This document shows, piece after piece, positions 20,470-30,846 of a stretch of 64,000 bases of DNA. The notes below the pieces were generated by a model that worked only from the letters and a program-made list of their open reading frames with translations, searched no databases and was not told the DNA's origin. Within the stretch, counting starts at the first letter, position 1; each line of letters begins with the position of its first letter. The stretch is taken from contig NC_134109.1 of NCBI RefSeq assembly GCF_040939455.1, positions 67,558,501-67,622,500 of the forward strand. The letters are read 5' to 3'. This DNA comes from Microcebus murinus. Its lineage: Eukaryota; Chordata; Mammalia; Primates; Cheirogaleidae. The translations under genes were made by a program, and so were the position numbers.

Positions 20470-20995
20470 CAACAAATTTTTTTCAATCACCAACAAAGTC
20501 CTTCTTAGGGCCACAGAGATAAGAATACAAGATTCTGTCCAGAAGGAACCCACAATCCAGGGGTAACTGTAAACATGTAACGAATACACAATGTAATAAA
20601 CACCTCCATAAAGCTGTGAGTACAGTGTTCTTGTTGAGATAAAGATGGAGGCAGAGGGACTTTGCCTGAGCAGCCTGGAGATAATTTTCAAGGGAAGAAA
20701 TACACGACCAATATCTTACGGGATGAGCAAGACCTCCATAAATAGAGCAGTTCTAGGAGAGCACATTTCTGCAGGCTGGAGAAAGAGCATGTGCAAAGCC
20801 CAGAGGAACTAAAAAGGGTTCAGTGTGGAGAAAAGAGTTGAAAATGTGGTGGCAGCAGGCTGGAGGCAGATGCAGCCAGGGTGGTCAAGGAGGCGTCTGG
20901 AGAAGGGAAGAGTTGTGCGTGCTGCACTTGAGTGTGGACCATGAGCAGCCAGGCCAACAAAGGCTTGTAAGCTTGAGGAAGACATGACCGTGTCT
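20470..20995 (-). pseudogene. L2 LINE 3' part, one side of a split copy
   Basis: Reverse-oriented L2 tail and C-terminal coding region: 'aggaacccacaatccagggg', 'aatgtaataaacacctccat', 'gggatgagcaagacctccat' (diverged), 'ggagaaagagcatgtgcaaa' and 'aggcttgtaagcttgaggaa'. It continues past the inserted L1 at 21455. Confidence 0.7.
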
Positions 20996-21454
20996 ATTTT
21001 TTTATTTTAGCGTATTATGTGGGTACAAGTGTTAAGGTTATATATATTGCCCATGCTCCCCTCCCCCCTCGAGTAAGAGCTTCAAGCGTGACCATCCCCC
21101 AAACATTGCACATCTTACTCACTGTGGTTGTATATACCCTTCCCTTCCTCCCTCTTCCCACCTGCCCAACATCCAATAAATGTTACTCCTATATGTCCAC
21201 TTAGGTGTTGATCCGTTAATATCAATTTGCTGGTGAGTACATGTGGTGTTTGTTTTTCCATTCTTGAGATACTTCACTTAGTAGAATGGGTTCCAGCTCT
21301 ATCCAGGAATATACAAGAGATGCTGTATCACCATTGTTTCTTAAAGCTGAGTAGCATTCCATGATATACATACACCACATTTTATTAATCCACTCATGAA
21401 TTGATGGGCACTTGGGTTGTTTCCACAGCTTTGCAATTGTGAATTGTGCTGCTG
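20996..21454 (-). mobile_element. Strepsirrhine-lineage L1, 5'-truncated, inserted in L2
   Basis: On the minus strand this is the last ~77 codons of ORF2, a 3' UTR of about 220 bases and a short A-rich tail. The 3' UTR contains a G-rich run (minus strand of 'ctcccctcccccctcgagta', 21057-21076), then 'gtgaccatcccccaaacatt' seen from the plus strand. This 3' UTR type matches L1 of lemurs and galagos as I know it and not human L1PA. It is the least diverged L1 in the window, since its reading frame is still open. The target duplication cannot be fixed because both borders fall in T runs. Confidence 0.85.
21222..21454 (-). pseudogene. L1 ORF2p C-terminal end
   Basis: The frame reads PKCPSIHEWINKMWCMYIME, then SALRNNGDTASL, and ends HHMYSPAN before a stop. 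This is the conserved C-terminal segment of L1 ORF2p. It is open over its whole retained length, so decay is limited. The endonuclease, reverse transcriptase and cysteine-rich region are lost by 5' truncation, as is usual for L1 insertions. The frame runs on into the flanking L2 up to 21554. Confidence 0.9.
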
Positions 21455-21625
21455 TTTTTAAGAGGAGTATCGTGGAGGAAATATGGAGGGTTAAGCACAG
21501 ATGGAAAAGACTTGTTTCTGGCATGCCAGTTAGGAGGCAACAAGAAAGCAGCAAGAATCAAGGGGAGAAAGTGAAGGCTTGAACTACACTCTTGAACAAA
21601 GGTGACAAGATGAAAGTTTCCTCAC
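21455..21625 (-). pseudogene. L2 LINE, other side of the split copy
   Basis: The L2 sequence resumes with 'aagaggagtatcgtggagga', then 'ttctggcatgccagttagga', where L2 (reverse) has its conserved 'gaccagttaggaggct'. It continues the copy at 20470-20995. Confidence 0.65.
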
Positions 21626-21682
21626 ATACTTAAGATCTAAAGCAGCACCCAAAGCTGTCTCAAAATGCCTCGACAAAAGAGA

Positions 21683-21723
21683 ATGTGTATGTGTATGTGT
21701 GTGTGTCTGTAAATGTATGTGGT
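21683..21723. repeat. (TG)n-like simple repeat
   Basis: TGTA and TG units, imperfect, about 40 bases. Confidence 0.9.
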
Positions 21724-23244
21724 ATTGCTTTCAGATCTAAACCAGTGTTTGAGTCTTGAACTTTGTCCTAATTTGTCTCACACTTGAGTTTTTATGATTT
21801 TTGTCTACTTTAATTCATCTACCCAGCAAACACCTATCCCAGCAACTTAAAAACAGGCTGACTGTATTTTAACCAGAAAAAAATATATATATGTATTTTT
21901 TTACATAACAGAGATTTTTAGGGCTGCCATTACTGATAACAGATGTTGAAACACTTCAACTTACTTTTTATTTCTTTTTTTCTCAAGATTTTAAAATGGG
22001 TTTTAAAAACATTTTATTTAGTTTTTTAGCCTCAATATGTTTTTCCTAATGTTATTACTCCTTTTCTCCCAATGTATAATAAAAATTAACAATTCCTGTT
22101 ACTGTTTATTTCCCATCTGTTGAAGATATAAAATTTTGGATATGCTTATAAAATACCTACCAAACATGCCAAATATAATCTATAGTATACTAAAAATTAT
22201 GTTCATTGTATATATTTTATGTACCACTTCTGGCTAAACTAAGCATTATTATAGCCTGAGTCATCCTGTTTAACCTATTGTAATCTCACCACACTCTACA
22301 GTAGCACTGAAATTGAATTAGAATGTTATCTATAATACAGATTATTTGGACTTTTTCTATATTTAGATAGCAAACTATATTTTATATTTTTTCTGAGAAC
22401 ATCAAAAGCGGGGTTCATAAACATGTTACATTCATGTATAAACCATGAAGTTTAAGGAACTCGGCACCTAAAACGGCAGAGATGCTATGGTGCATTTATT
22501 AATTTTTTTCTTAACATAATGCAATTCCTGGTTATTTGAAGCAGTGAGTAAAAGAATAATTGCTGTAAACTGACTTGATAAAAGCAAATGTTGCTAAACG
22601 TTCCTTTCACTTTATCATGTCATCCTAACTTCATACTATCCCTGTTGACTAAAAATAAGCTCCCAGAAGGTTAAGGGGAGCGGTCTATTTATTTTCTTGC
22701 AAAACAATTGGAGCTAAAATAACTGCTCTTTGGAGTAGATTTCCTTTACTTCAGATATACCTTAAACTCAATTTCAAGTACACATGGTTAAATAAGAGAC
22801 AGAAATACTAAACTTTTACATATCCTCTAACACAAGTAGATGTGGCAGGCACAGTCTATTTTTCAGGCATTCTACACCATTTGTGAGCAATGAGCATACA
22901 AACATACAGTCTTATATCTCATCATGGAAACTTACCTATCCTCTTTCTCACCATCTTATTTCTGTTCTATTTCCATTGATGCTGAAATGGTTTTATTCAG
23001 CTGTCAAAGTTAATAATGATAAGCTAATCAAAATAAAGTTTGTTCTTATTTTGCAGTTGTGCTACATACGTTATTGGATAGCTTACTCTGTGGTTTCTGG
23101 CATAGTGCTATATAAATGAATTCACTTTGATTAAGTCTTAGCTATAAATCCGTACCCCAAAATTCTAATAGGAAAGAGAAAGATTTAGAGTATGAGTATT
23201 CTGGATTGACTGTGCACTTCCACTAAACCATCAGGTAGCCAAGA
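21724..23244. other. Unassigned AT-rich stretch
   Basis: About 1.5 kb, strongly AT-rich, without a recognised repeat or gene. A 78-codon frame at 22883-23119 has no recognisable product. Confidence 0.5.
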
Positions 23245-23715
23245 GAGTTCTCAAAGTGTGATCCAATGACCCCTGACTATCCCAAGATCCTTTAGGTGAT
23301 TTGTAAGGTCAAAACTGTTTTTATAATAATACTAAGAAATCATTTGCTATTTTACTCTTATTTTCTCATGAGTGTGTAGGGGAGTTTTCCAGAGGCTACT
23401 TGACATGATATTACAATAGAGAGAATACAGAAGTATGAGAATCCAGTTATTTTCTATTAAGCCGAACATTAAAAAGATTTGTAATAATTAGAAAAATACC
23501 ACTCTTCACTGTTTTTGCTCTCGAAAATGGTTTTTTTAAAAAAATATGTTATTTATATTAGTATGTAACTTTTTAAATAAATTCAACTTTAATTTCTAAT
23601 TTCCAATACAGCAAATATTGATTAATAAAACCCACATAAACAAAAGTTCTTTGGAGTTTGCAATAATTTGTAAAAATATAAAGGGAACCTGGAGCCAAAA
23701 GGTTTGAAAACCAGT
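23245..23715 (+). mobile_element. hAT-type DNA transposon, non-autonomous
   Basis: The left end 'agttctcaaagtgtgatcca' and the right end 'aggtttgaaaaccagtg' are imperfect inverted repeats of hAT type. Internally 'gtgatttgtaaggtcaaaac', 'ttataataatactaagaaat' and 'ggagttttccagaggctact' are typical of one known mammalian hAT family whose name I cannot fix. There is no transposase frame. Confidence 0.75.
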
Positions 23716-23979
23716 GAATTAGCATGTTTATTCCTCCATAATAAACTCATGAAGCAGAAAGGAGAGAAAAAGAACAGGTCAACATGGTAGGGCTCCTTAT
23801 TCTGGGCTCAAATGTCCAGGAATTACTCATATTGTAAGCATTACTTTGAATGTCCATTGATTTGGTTTTCAATTTGGACTCAGTTGAAGTTAATTTTTTC
23901 CTATTAATATAACTAAGGCTAAACTGGTAATTCATGAATTCCTCATAGTTAATATAATGGCATCCCAAGAGAATAAAGT

Positions 23980-24033
23980 AGAAATGAGAATTAACATTTG
24001 TTAAGTCCTTACTATATATCAGGCACCTTATAA
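23980..24033 (-). repeat. MIR SINE, first part of a copy split by another MIR
   Basis: 'gagaattaacatttgttaag' and 'tccttactatatatcaggca' are the reverse-oriented 3' portion of MIR. The rest of this copy resumes near 24300. Confidence 0.65.
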
Positions 24034-24262
24034 ATGGCAGGTGATTAAGAGCAAAGGTTTTAGATCTAGATTGATTCAAATCTGGCTCTACCATTTACTA
24101 GTTGTGAGAGGTTGGGTAAATTATTTAGCTTCTCTCTGTCTCCATTTCCTCATCTGTAAAATGTCCTGTTTCATCAGGTTGTTGTGAAGAATATATGAGT
24201 CATTATATGCAAAGTCTCTTGAACAATGCTTGGTACATAATAAGTACTAAATAAAATATTAG
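24034..24262 (+). repeat. MIR SINE, inserted inside a reverse MIR
   Basis: A near complete forward MIR: 'taagagcaaaggttttagat', 'tctggctctaccatttacta', 'cctcatctgtaaaatgtcct', 'tgcttggtacataataagta'. It lies between two pieces of a reverse MIR. Confidence 0.85.
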
Positions 24263-24299
24263 TTTTTATCTAGCTATATAATCTGAATAAACTTGAAAA

Positions 24300-24440
24300 G
24301 GAGAAAGTGTTTTATCTATTTTTTATTGGTAAGGAAACTAGGTTCCAGCAGGTTATGTAATCTATTCAAGGCTATGCAGATTGTAAGTGATGGAGATGCT
24401 ATTTAACCCCAGATCTATGTGATACAAAAGCTCCTGCATC
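24300..24440 (-). repeat. MIR SINE, second part of the split copy
   Basis: Reverse MIR sequence resumes with 'ttggtaaggaaactaggttc', 'agcaggttatgtaatctatt' and 'cagattgtaagtgatggaga'. It completes the copy started at 23980. Confidence 0.7.
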
Positions 24441-24448
24441 AACCAAAC

Positions 24449-24592
24449 CAGTGATTCCCAAACTTGAGCTCACATCAGAATTGCCCTACCATCAGTTTCT
24501 GATTCATTAGATTTAGGATAGCACCAAGAATTTGCATTATGAGTATAATCTCTCTGGAGTTGCTAATGCACTACACTTTGAGAACCTCAGCC
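24449..24592 (+). mobile_element. MER5-like hAT-Charlie element
   Basis: It has the terminal repeat 'ccagtgattcccaaacttga' at the left and 'actttgagaacctc' at the right, with 'agtttctgattcattagatt' and 'gaatttgcatt' between them. It is short and non-coding. Confidence 0.7.
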
Positions 24593-25380
24593 CCGGAGAC
24601 CATGCTTGCTCACCAAGAGCATTTATACTCATCATACCACCCTTAAATGGCCTCAATTTGCTATATCATATTTCTTTTGGTAGGACTTCTCTTCTGGGGC
24701 TTTCCCATATTCCCACTGTAATGTAGGGACAATCAAAAATTATGATTATGTATGTAAGTTTAGAACTAAAAGAATGATCTTACAAAATAGACCTGTCAGT
24801 CATTTGCTTAAACTCATACCATCTAGAAGTGAAGAAACAAGAAGATCTAGTTTATTGGTATAAAGTAAGAGCATGCCCTCAAAGCACAATTTTTTTTTCT
24901 ATAATTTTCTTGCTCACCTACCCCAAAATAAAACCTAAGAATAATGAAAGATCTCAACCAAACTCCTGATTTCCATTCCATCTTTGAAATGTGACCTAGA
25001 TATAAATATCAAGTCCAGCAAAGGAAAAAAATGATTTGGCTTTTTCACAGGAACCCTGGGGTGAGCAAGTACTATTTCTCAATTTCATGAAATTCTTAGA
25101 TCAGCATGGCAAAAAAGTGGAAGGGAGTTAAAAAATTAAACCTTAAAAATGAATCAAATTGAAGAACAGTCACTTTTGTTTACTAAGCTCTACTTGCTAA
25201 TGAGAAATTAGTAACATGATTGGAAATTGGCACAGTAACACTTGGAGATAAGCCAATGAGTCAAGATGTATATGTTGCAGTAATAGGACAGAACACACTA
25301 GAAGTGTGTTTTCACATTTTAGACTATAGGCATAAGTAGCAAAACAAACCATTTCCCTACTATACTCTCACTACACAGAA
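24593..25380. other. Unassigned stretch
   Basis: No element or gene recognised. Confidence 0.5.
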
Positions 25381-25905
25381 TGCTGCTGTGACCAAATGTG
25401 ATCTGAGAGACCAAAATAGATGCCTCTTGATCAACTAAGATGGACCCTACAGAAAACAAAAGTTACCTATAGACAAAGAGCTCAGGAATCAGGTGACATG
25501 TCAACACCCTAAATTCCTACGGCTATGACTTGCTAAACTCCCTAACAATAAGAGCTGTTCAGGCCAAATGTCAGACCTTCCCTAACTCTGATTTACAACC
25601 CAGACCACTACAACTCTGACTGGACAGATGACCAACCTTACAAACATTCTTTCCATATATACAACTGCAAACCCCAAACCGGTTTCAGCCAGCTTATAGA
25701 GATTGCACAAATTGTCTTTGTGTCCTATAGTTCATTGATTGACCTAAAAAGCCAAATTCCATCTTATTTTAATGCTAAAACCCCTCCCCAAAGGGATCAT
25801 GTGGCTCATCATTGACCAAAATGTTGTTCTGTGTCTCATGACTGTATATATCTTACTATGTCAGAGATACGACGTGCAGAACTTACCATTGGTCAATGAA
25901 AGCAA
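25381..25905. other. Possible old LTR, family unknown
   Basis: The segment has the composition and words of an endogenous retroviral LTR, for example 'gagaccaaaatagatgcctc', 'aagatggaccctacagaaaa' and 'cccctccccaaagggatcat'. I cannot name the family and found no target duplication or flanking proviral genes. It could be ordinary unique DNA. Confidence 0.35.
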
Positions 25906-26634
25906 TGCCAGTTATATTAATAGGATTTGAGGGAGGAACTGATATTCTGTTGTCTCAGAAATAGGGGAGGACTGGACACCTAGGACCATCGCCATTCTAA
26001 TAAGAATCATAAGGCCACAGTGGAGACAAACACACTACCTGCTGAGTATTTCAGAAGGTGTTCCTTTTCATTTTGTTCTAAAGGAGAAAAAGTCCTCTGG
26101 AAGCCATTATTTCTTCTCACTTCCTCTGATCTATACTCAATTTCTAATTATCCCCCCTTCTGCTTTTTGATTATTGTTCTCCAAGTTGGGGAGAGAAATG
26201 AGAAGGCTTTTGGGCAATAGTCTATTTTCTAGTAAAGGAATTTTACAGGTGTTATATTTAAAGGAAAAGATTTTCTACCAAGGGAAGAAGAAGAAGAAAA
26301 AAAAAAAGGATGGCTTTGTGATGTGTATCAACAGATTTGGATTAGATATTTGGAATAATTATCCAAATATTAAAAATTTTGCTGCTGCTGAGGGTATCAA
26401 ATGCAGACCAGCTTTTCAAGACTAGAATAGAAAACTATCTGCATTTATGTAAAAATACTCATACCCAGAGAGGGCCAGGAGATCTTCTAATCCTATGATG
26501 CCATAATAGAAAATAAATATTAAAACTATTCAGATTAATATTTGCATAATCTTCATCAATGTGGGAACAAATACTTTTGTCATCTGGTCATTAGAACAAA
26601 CACCAGGACAAAGTCAGAAGGAAAATATCTTTCT

Positions 26635-27120
26635 GATGTGAGGACAAGGCAGAAAGAGAAGATCAGGAGAGCCTGAATGCGGCCATTTTGACGCCCACCA
26701 GACCCTAACCACCCTAAACAAGGCAGTAGCCAGCAAGTCACTGGCCTGGTACCACCCAAAGATGGATGAATTACTAAGCTGGCTGCCTTAAAACTGTCTG
26801 TACTTACCTTTCTGTGACAGCAGTTTATGATTAACCTTTATGGCCTGACCACAGGACTATGCTAGTCATCCACAGCTGTTTCCTAATGGAGTTTTTGAAC
26901 GTGTAAAATGTTACCATTGCCCCATAAAGGATCCCCCTCCTGCTTGGGAGAATACTGCTGCTCTATGGAGCACCCTCCCCTTTTTTCTCTTTCCTTACTT
27001 CAATAAACTTGCTTTTGCTTTACTCTGTCAGCTTCCTCTTGAATTCTTTTCCCGAGTGAAGCCAAGAACCCCCTTGACAAGTTCAGGGGATTTCCTGCCT
27101 TCACTGGGACACCTCTGCAT
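26635..27120 (+). mobile_element. Class I (ERV1, gammaretrovirus-like) solo LTR
   Basis: The U3 part includes 'agcctgaatgcggccatttt'. A polyadenylation signal AATAAA (27002-27007) is followed by 'gcttttgctttactctgtca' and a U5-type end 'cgagtgaagccaagaacccc'. This order is typical of ERV1 LTRs. There is no gag, pol or env sequence on either side, so it is a solo LTR left by recombination. The borders are approximate because I could not settle the 4-bp target duplication. Confidence 0.75.
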
Positions 27121-27204
27121 CATTTCTTGGCCTAGATTTCTCAGAAACCTAGGTTCTTAGTTTCAGTGTGATTTGTTTCAGGCCGTGCTCAGGTCAGTAA
27201 TTGC

Positions 27205-27305
27205 TTATTAAGAAGCTTTCATATAAGCCAGTCACTATGCTGATGGATATCAGTGATGCAAAAATGAATAGGACAAGGTTCCTGCCTCCAAGTGGCTTAT
27301 GTCCA
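27205..27305 (-). repeat. L2 LINE 3' end fragment, reverse orientation
   Basis: Words 'taagccagtcactatgctga', 'cagtgatgcaaaaatgaata' and 'aaggttcctgcctccaagtg' match the reverse L2 tail. Confidence 0.6.
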
Positions 27306-30300
27306 GATGTTCTATTTCCCCTTAGATGTGCACTTGTTTTCAGCCTATCTAAGCAGACCTATCTTATAGGAAACCTCTTCAGTTCTCTGCCTTTCTCAGA
27401 CATAAGTATAACTAGAATACGTCCCAGTAGAAATAGGCTTCCCAGTCCTCCCTAACTCATCTCAGCGATACCCAGTATGTTCTGAAAAGGGCACCATGAA
27501 ACAAATTCATAAATCCATCTACAGGGGCAGAGCTAGGCAGGAGAGCTGCCATTGAATTGATATAATAAACCACTAGGAACAAGCTTCAGTGCTCAACTGT
27601 GAGAGTAGTCAGCAAAATCCACAGATTTAATTACACCCAAGTAATTGCAGAAAAGATCATCCATTATTCTAACTACTCTGAAAGAGAAGAGCCCATACCC
27701 TGAAACGACTTTGTAGTAGCATAAATGGAGATCTATTCATTAGGACCATGAAATAAAATGGAAATCTGTTTTTCCTTTCAGAGCAATGTGATTACCATCA
27801 CGAGTAATGATATTATGAGAGGAAAAACATATTGTCTGTTTAGGACACATGCATTTTCCTTTCTGATTTGTTCATTCTTCCTCTGTAGTGAATATAGTAA
27901 GACCTAGATAACTTGGGGTCATCCCAAATATTATACCCAGGTGCCCAGATTTGGTACTTCCTAAAAAGATTCAGAATCCCCAACATGTAATCACTTCTCT
28001 CCACCAATTCTAAAAGCTTTTTGGTTTTTATTTGCTTAAAATCCATTTTATTCATAGCACACACATTAAAAGACAAGTGCAGCATTATTCTTATAGAAAG
28101 TACGATTTAAATTGGAAATGGAACTAGGTATTAAGGAGTTACAGAGGCTAAACAACTAGAAATAAAGTCTTAGGAGGAAAAGGTCTAGGTATTTGATTTT
28201 TTTTTTTTGTAATATAAAAGGAGGATTTGGAACAAAGATTATAAAGCAGAAGTAAGCTGTTTGGAGAAAAAGAATAAGGTGATATATGGCAAACCCAAAA
28301 GTAGCTTATATTTTATTTCATTTTAATTAGGGATTTAATGTATTTGTGAACACTGAAATTATAATGAAGCAGAATAGTACTGAACAGAATAGTTATGATC
28401 TGAAATTTAAAAAATTATCTTCCTAATAGAAATATGACAGCCAATTGGGGACGAAGGGGGTGAGGAACAGAACAATTAAAAGAAGGGCTTTAAGTCTCTG
28501 AGCCAAGAGTCAAGAAAAAACTGAGTGAAAGAGACCTGGAGATGAAAGGAATGGTAGAGGAGTAGTTAGGACAGAGTGAGCCCAGAGGAAACAAGTCCTT
28601 GACATCAGGCATGGAGAAAGCAAAAGGAAGTTGGTGCAGAGGATGCTGATGATTGACCAGGGACACAGGTCTTGTTTTTTCCCTGAAGTCTTCCCTGTGT
28701 ATATTTACAAAATATATATCTTTTCAAAGATCTTTAGCATTCATTCTCTCATCATACCCTAGTAACATTCTTCTGTCCTTAGGAAAAATACCCTGAGTCT
28801 CATTTTTACTGACAGTGAAGCCAAGGCATAGAGATGAGACACCCCCCACATTGAATTTAAAAGGAAAAAAGAGTAAACTGCAAGTCTGTTGACTTCTGTG
28901 ACCATCTAACTATGCCTTCCTATGGGAGTTGCATGCCACCACCCTTCCCTTTCCCTGGGCCTAGGCAGAGGAAGTGATCTCTGGTTGATATTGGCATACC
29001 CAACTATATCTTTTAAATTAGACTATCACCTTTAAAAGCTGAAGAGCTGCCAGGTTGCAGAAAGACTAAACTTACTTTATCTCCATACAAAAGGTGGAAG
29101 ATTTGCCTCTCTATAACATTCACCTATTGGTGAAATAAATGGCAAATTTGTACTCATTATCAAAAATAACTTTTTAATACTTAAAATAGCATAGTTCCTT
29201 TATTAACAATGAGTTCCCCATTACATGAGACATTCAGGTAAAGACTAGATGGCCATCTGTCACGGATATCATGGAAAGATACAACTTTGTTTGAAAGTTG
29301 GACTTCATGACATTTAAGGATTCTTCCAAAACTCATATAGCTCTTTCAATGAGTCTTAGACTATTAAGAACAAAAACCAATCTTCTATATCATGTTCACT
29401 AGAATAATCACCTGCTGAATCAAAACTAAATAAGTAAAGAATAAATAAAGCCAATAATCCTCTTTCCACCTTTGGAAATGTAAAGATTGATAATGGGAAT
29501 CTTTCTTTGGATAATTAAAACATTCCCTCTTATTCTTTCCTAGAAATTCTTTGACAAACTTCCCAAGGGTCAGACAGATTTCATCTGTCTGTTCTCTCTT
29601 AACAGATGAGTGGCTTCTCAGTACAAAGAAGTTTTGATCCAGATATTAATATTTCTGGGTATTTGGGATAAAACTTTTAAATAATCCAGAAAATTTGGGA
29701 GCTCCTCGTTGATTTAGAAATAGTTGTAATATAAGCTTTTCTCCTGAATAAAGGACATAAAATATTTCAGTAGTTGAATAATCCTTGAAACTTCAAATCT
29801 TCAGGTCATATCTGAGCCATAAACAATGCATTACTGAGTCTTCACTACATTTCACTCTCCATAGAGTTTCTCCAGATTTAGAACTTTTAGAACTACTGGA
29901 CTCAATTTAGGCTCATTATCAATGAGTTATGTCTGATTCATCTAATTTCTTTCTTTAAAAGAATTATTAGATTAGATACCCTTAGGATGAAAAAACATAG
30001 CAAACATAAGCATGATACACCAGGACTTCAAGGGATTTACTGAGGTCAGTAACAATGGTTTTAACAAAAGAGTAAGGGATTTGGACTGGAAACAAGGAAT
30101 TTTAGATGGAGAATTAGAATTTTCAAATATCCCAATCCAAATGGTATCCAGCTATGAATACAGGTCAGGAGGATTTCTTCCCTTAGTTCTGGACTGTCCA
30201 AAATGGTCTTCAAAATCTTGGCTGGTGACTTAGAGGTCACAGTCATCACATTTTCAGATAGCACAAAGCTCAAGATGAATAAGGAGCATGTTAGACATTA

Positions 30301-30319
30301 CAGTCAAACTCCAAAATGT
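27306..30319. other. Unassigned 3-kb stretch
   Basis: Mostly AT-rich. A purine-rich part at 28440-28640 may be a very old L2 in reverse orientation, but I cannot show it. No coding frame above 84 codons, no RNA gene. Confidence 0.5.
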
Positions 30320-30486
30320 AGCTAGGTGAGGTGGCACGTACCTATACTCCCAGCTACTTTGGGAGGCTGAGGCAGGGGGATATCCCTTTAGCCCAAGGGT
30401 TTAAGGCTGTAATGCAATGTATCTGTGAATAGCCACATACTCCAGCCTAGGCAACATAACAAGATCACATCTCTGAAATCAAAAAA
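30320..30486 (+). mobile_element. 7SL-derived Alu-type monomer (FRAM/FLAM-like) with 15-bp target duplication
   Basis: A single arm starts GCTAGGTGAGGTGGCACGTA (at 30321) and continues 'ctcccagctactttgggagg' and 'ttaaggctgtaatgcaatgt'. It retains 'ctgtgaatagccacatactc', a 7SL RNA feature found in free Alu-type monomers and normally absent from dimeric Alu. Direct repeats CAAACTCCAAAATGT (30305-30319) and CAACCTCCAAAATGT (30487-30501) flank it with one mismatch, and a short A-rich tail precedes the second. This defines an authentic L1-mediated insertion. Confidence 0.9.
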
Positions 30487-30814
30487 CAACCTCCAAAATG
30501 TCCATTAGACTGGTCCAAAAAATTGGATTTAATGAGATGAAGTTTAACAGAGATAAATGAACACTTTAGCCTGGAAAAGTAACCACGCCTGAAAAAATGA
30601 GGCTATGACATGACATAGGAGCTCAACATATAAGGGTCTTGAGGATTTTAATTGACAATAAACTGAGTAAAGAGACTAATGTGATGCACCCCCCCCCCAA
30701 AAAAAAGAGCCTAGCCTACATTCACAGAAGCACACATTCTATAGCGAAGGAATTTATAAGTCTATTTTTCCATGACCAGATAATAGCTAAAGAAATGCAT
30801 TTTTGCTTTGGACG

Positions 30815-30817
<3 letters not shown>

Positions 30818-30842
<25 letters not shown>
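30818..30842. repeat. Poly(T) tract
   Basis: About 25 T in a row. A shorter C10A8 homopolymer junction lies upstream at about 30690-30708. I see no retroposon attached to the T tract on its right side. Confidence 0.95.

Positions 30843-30846
<4 letters not shown>

Noticed and set aside
26635..27120. Full provirus around the ERV1 LTR
   Set aside because: No gag, pol or env similarity on either side and no second matching LTR, so it is a solo LTR.
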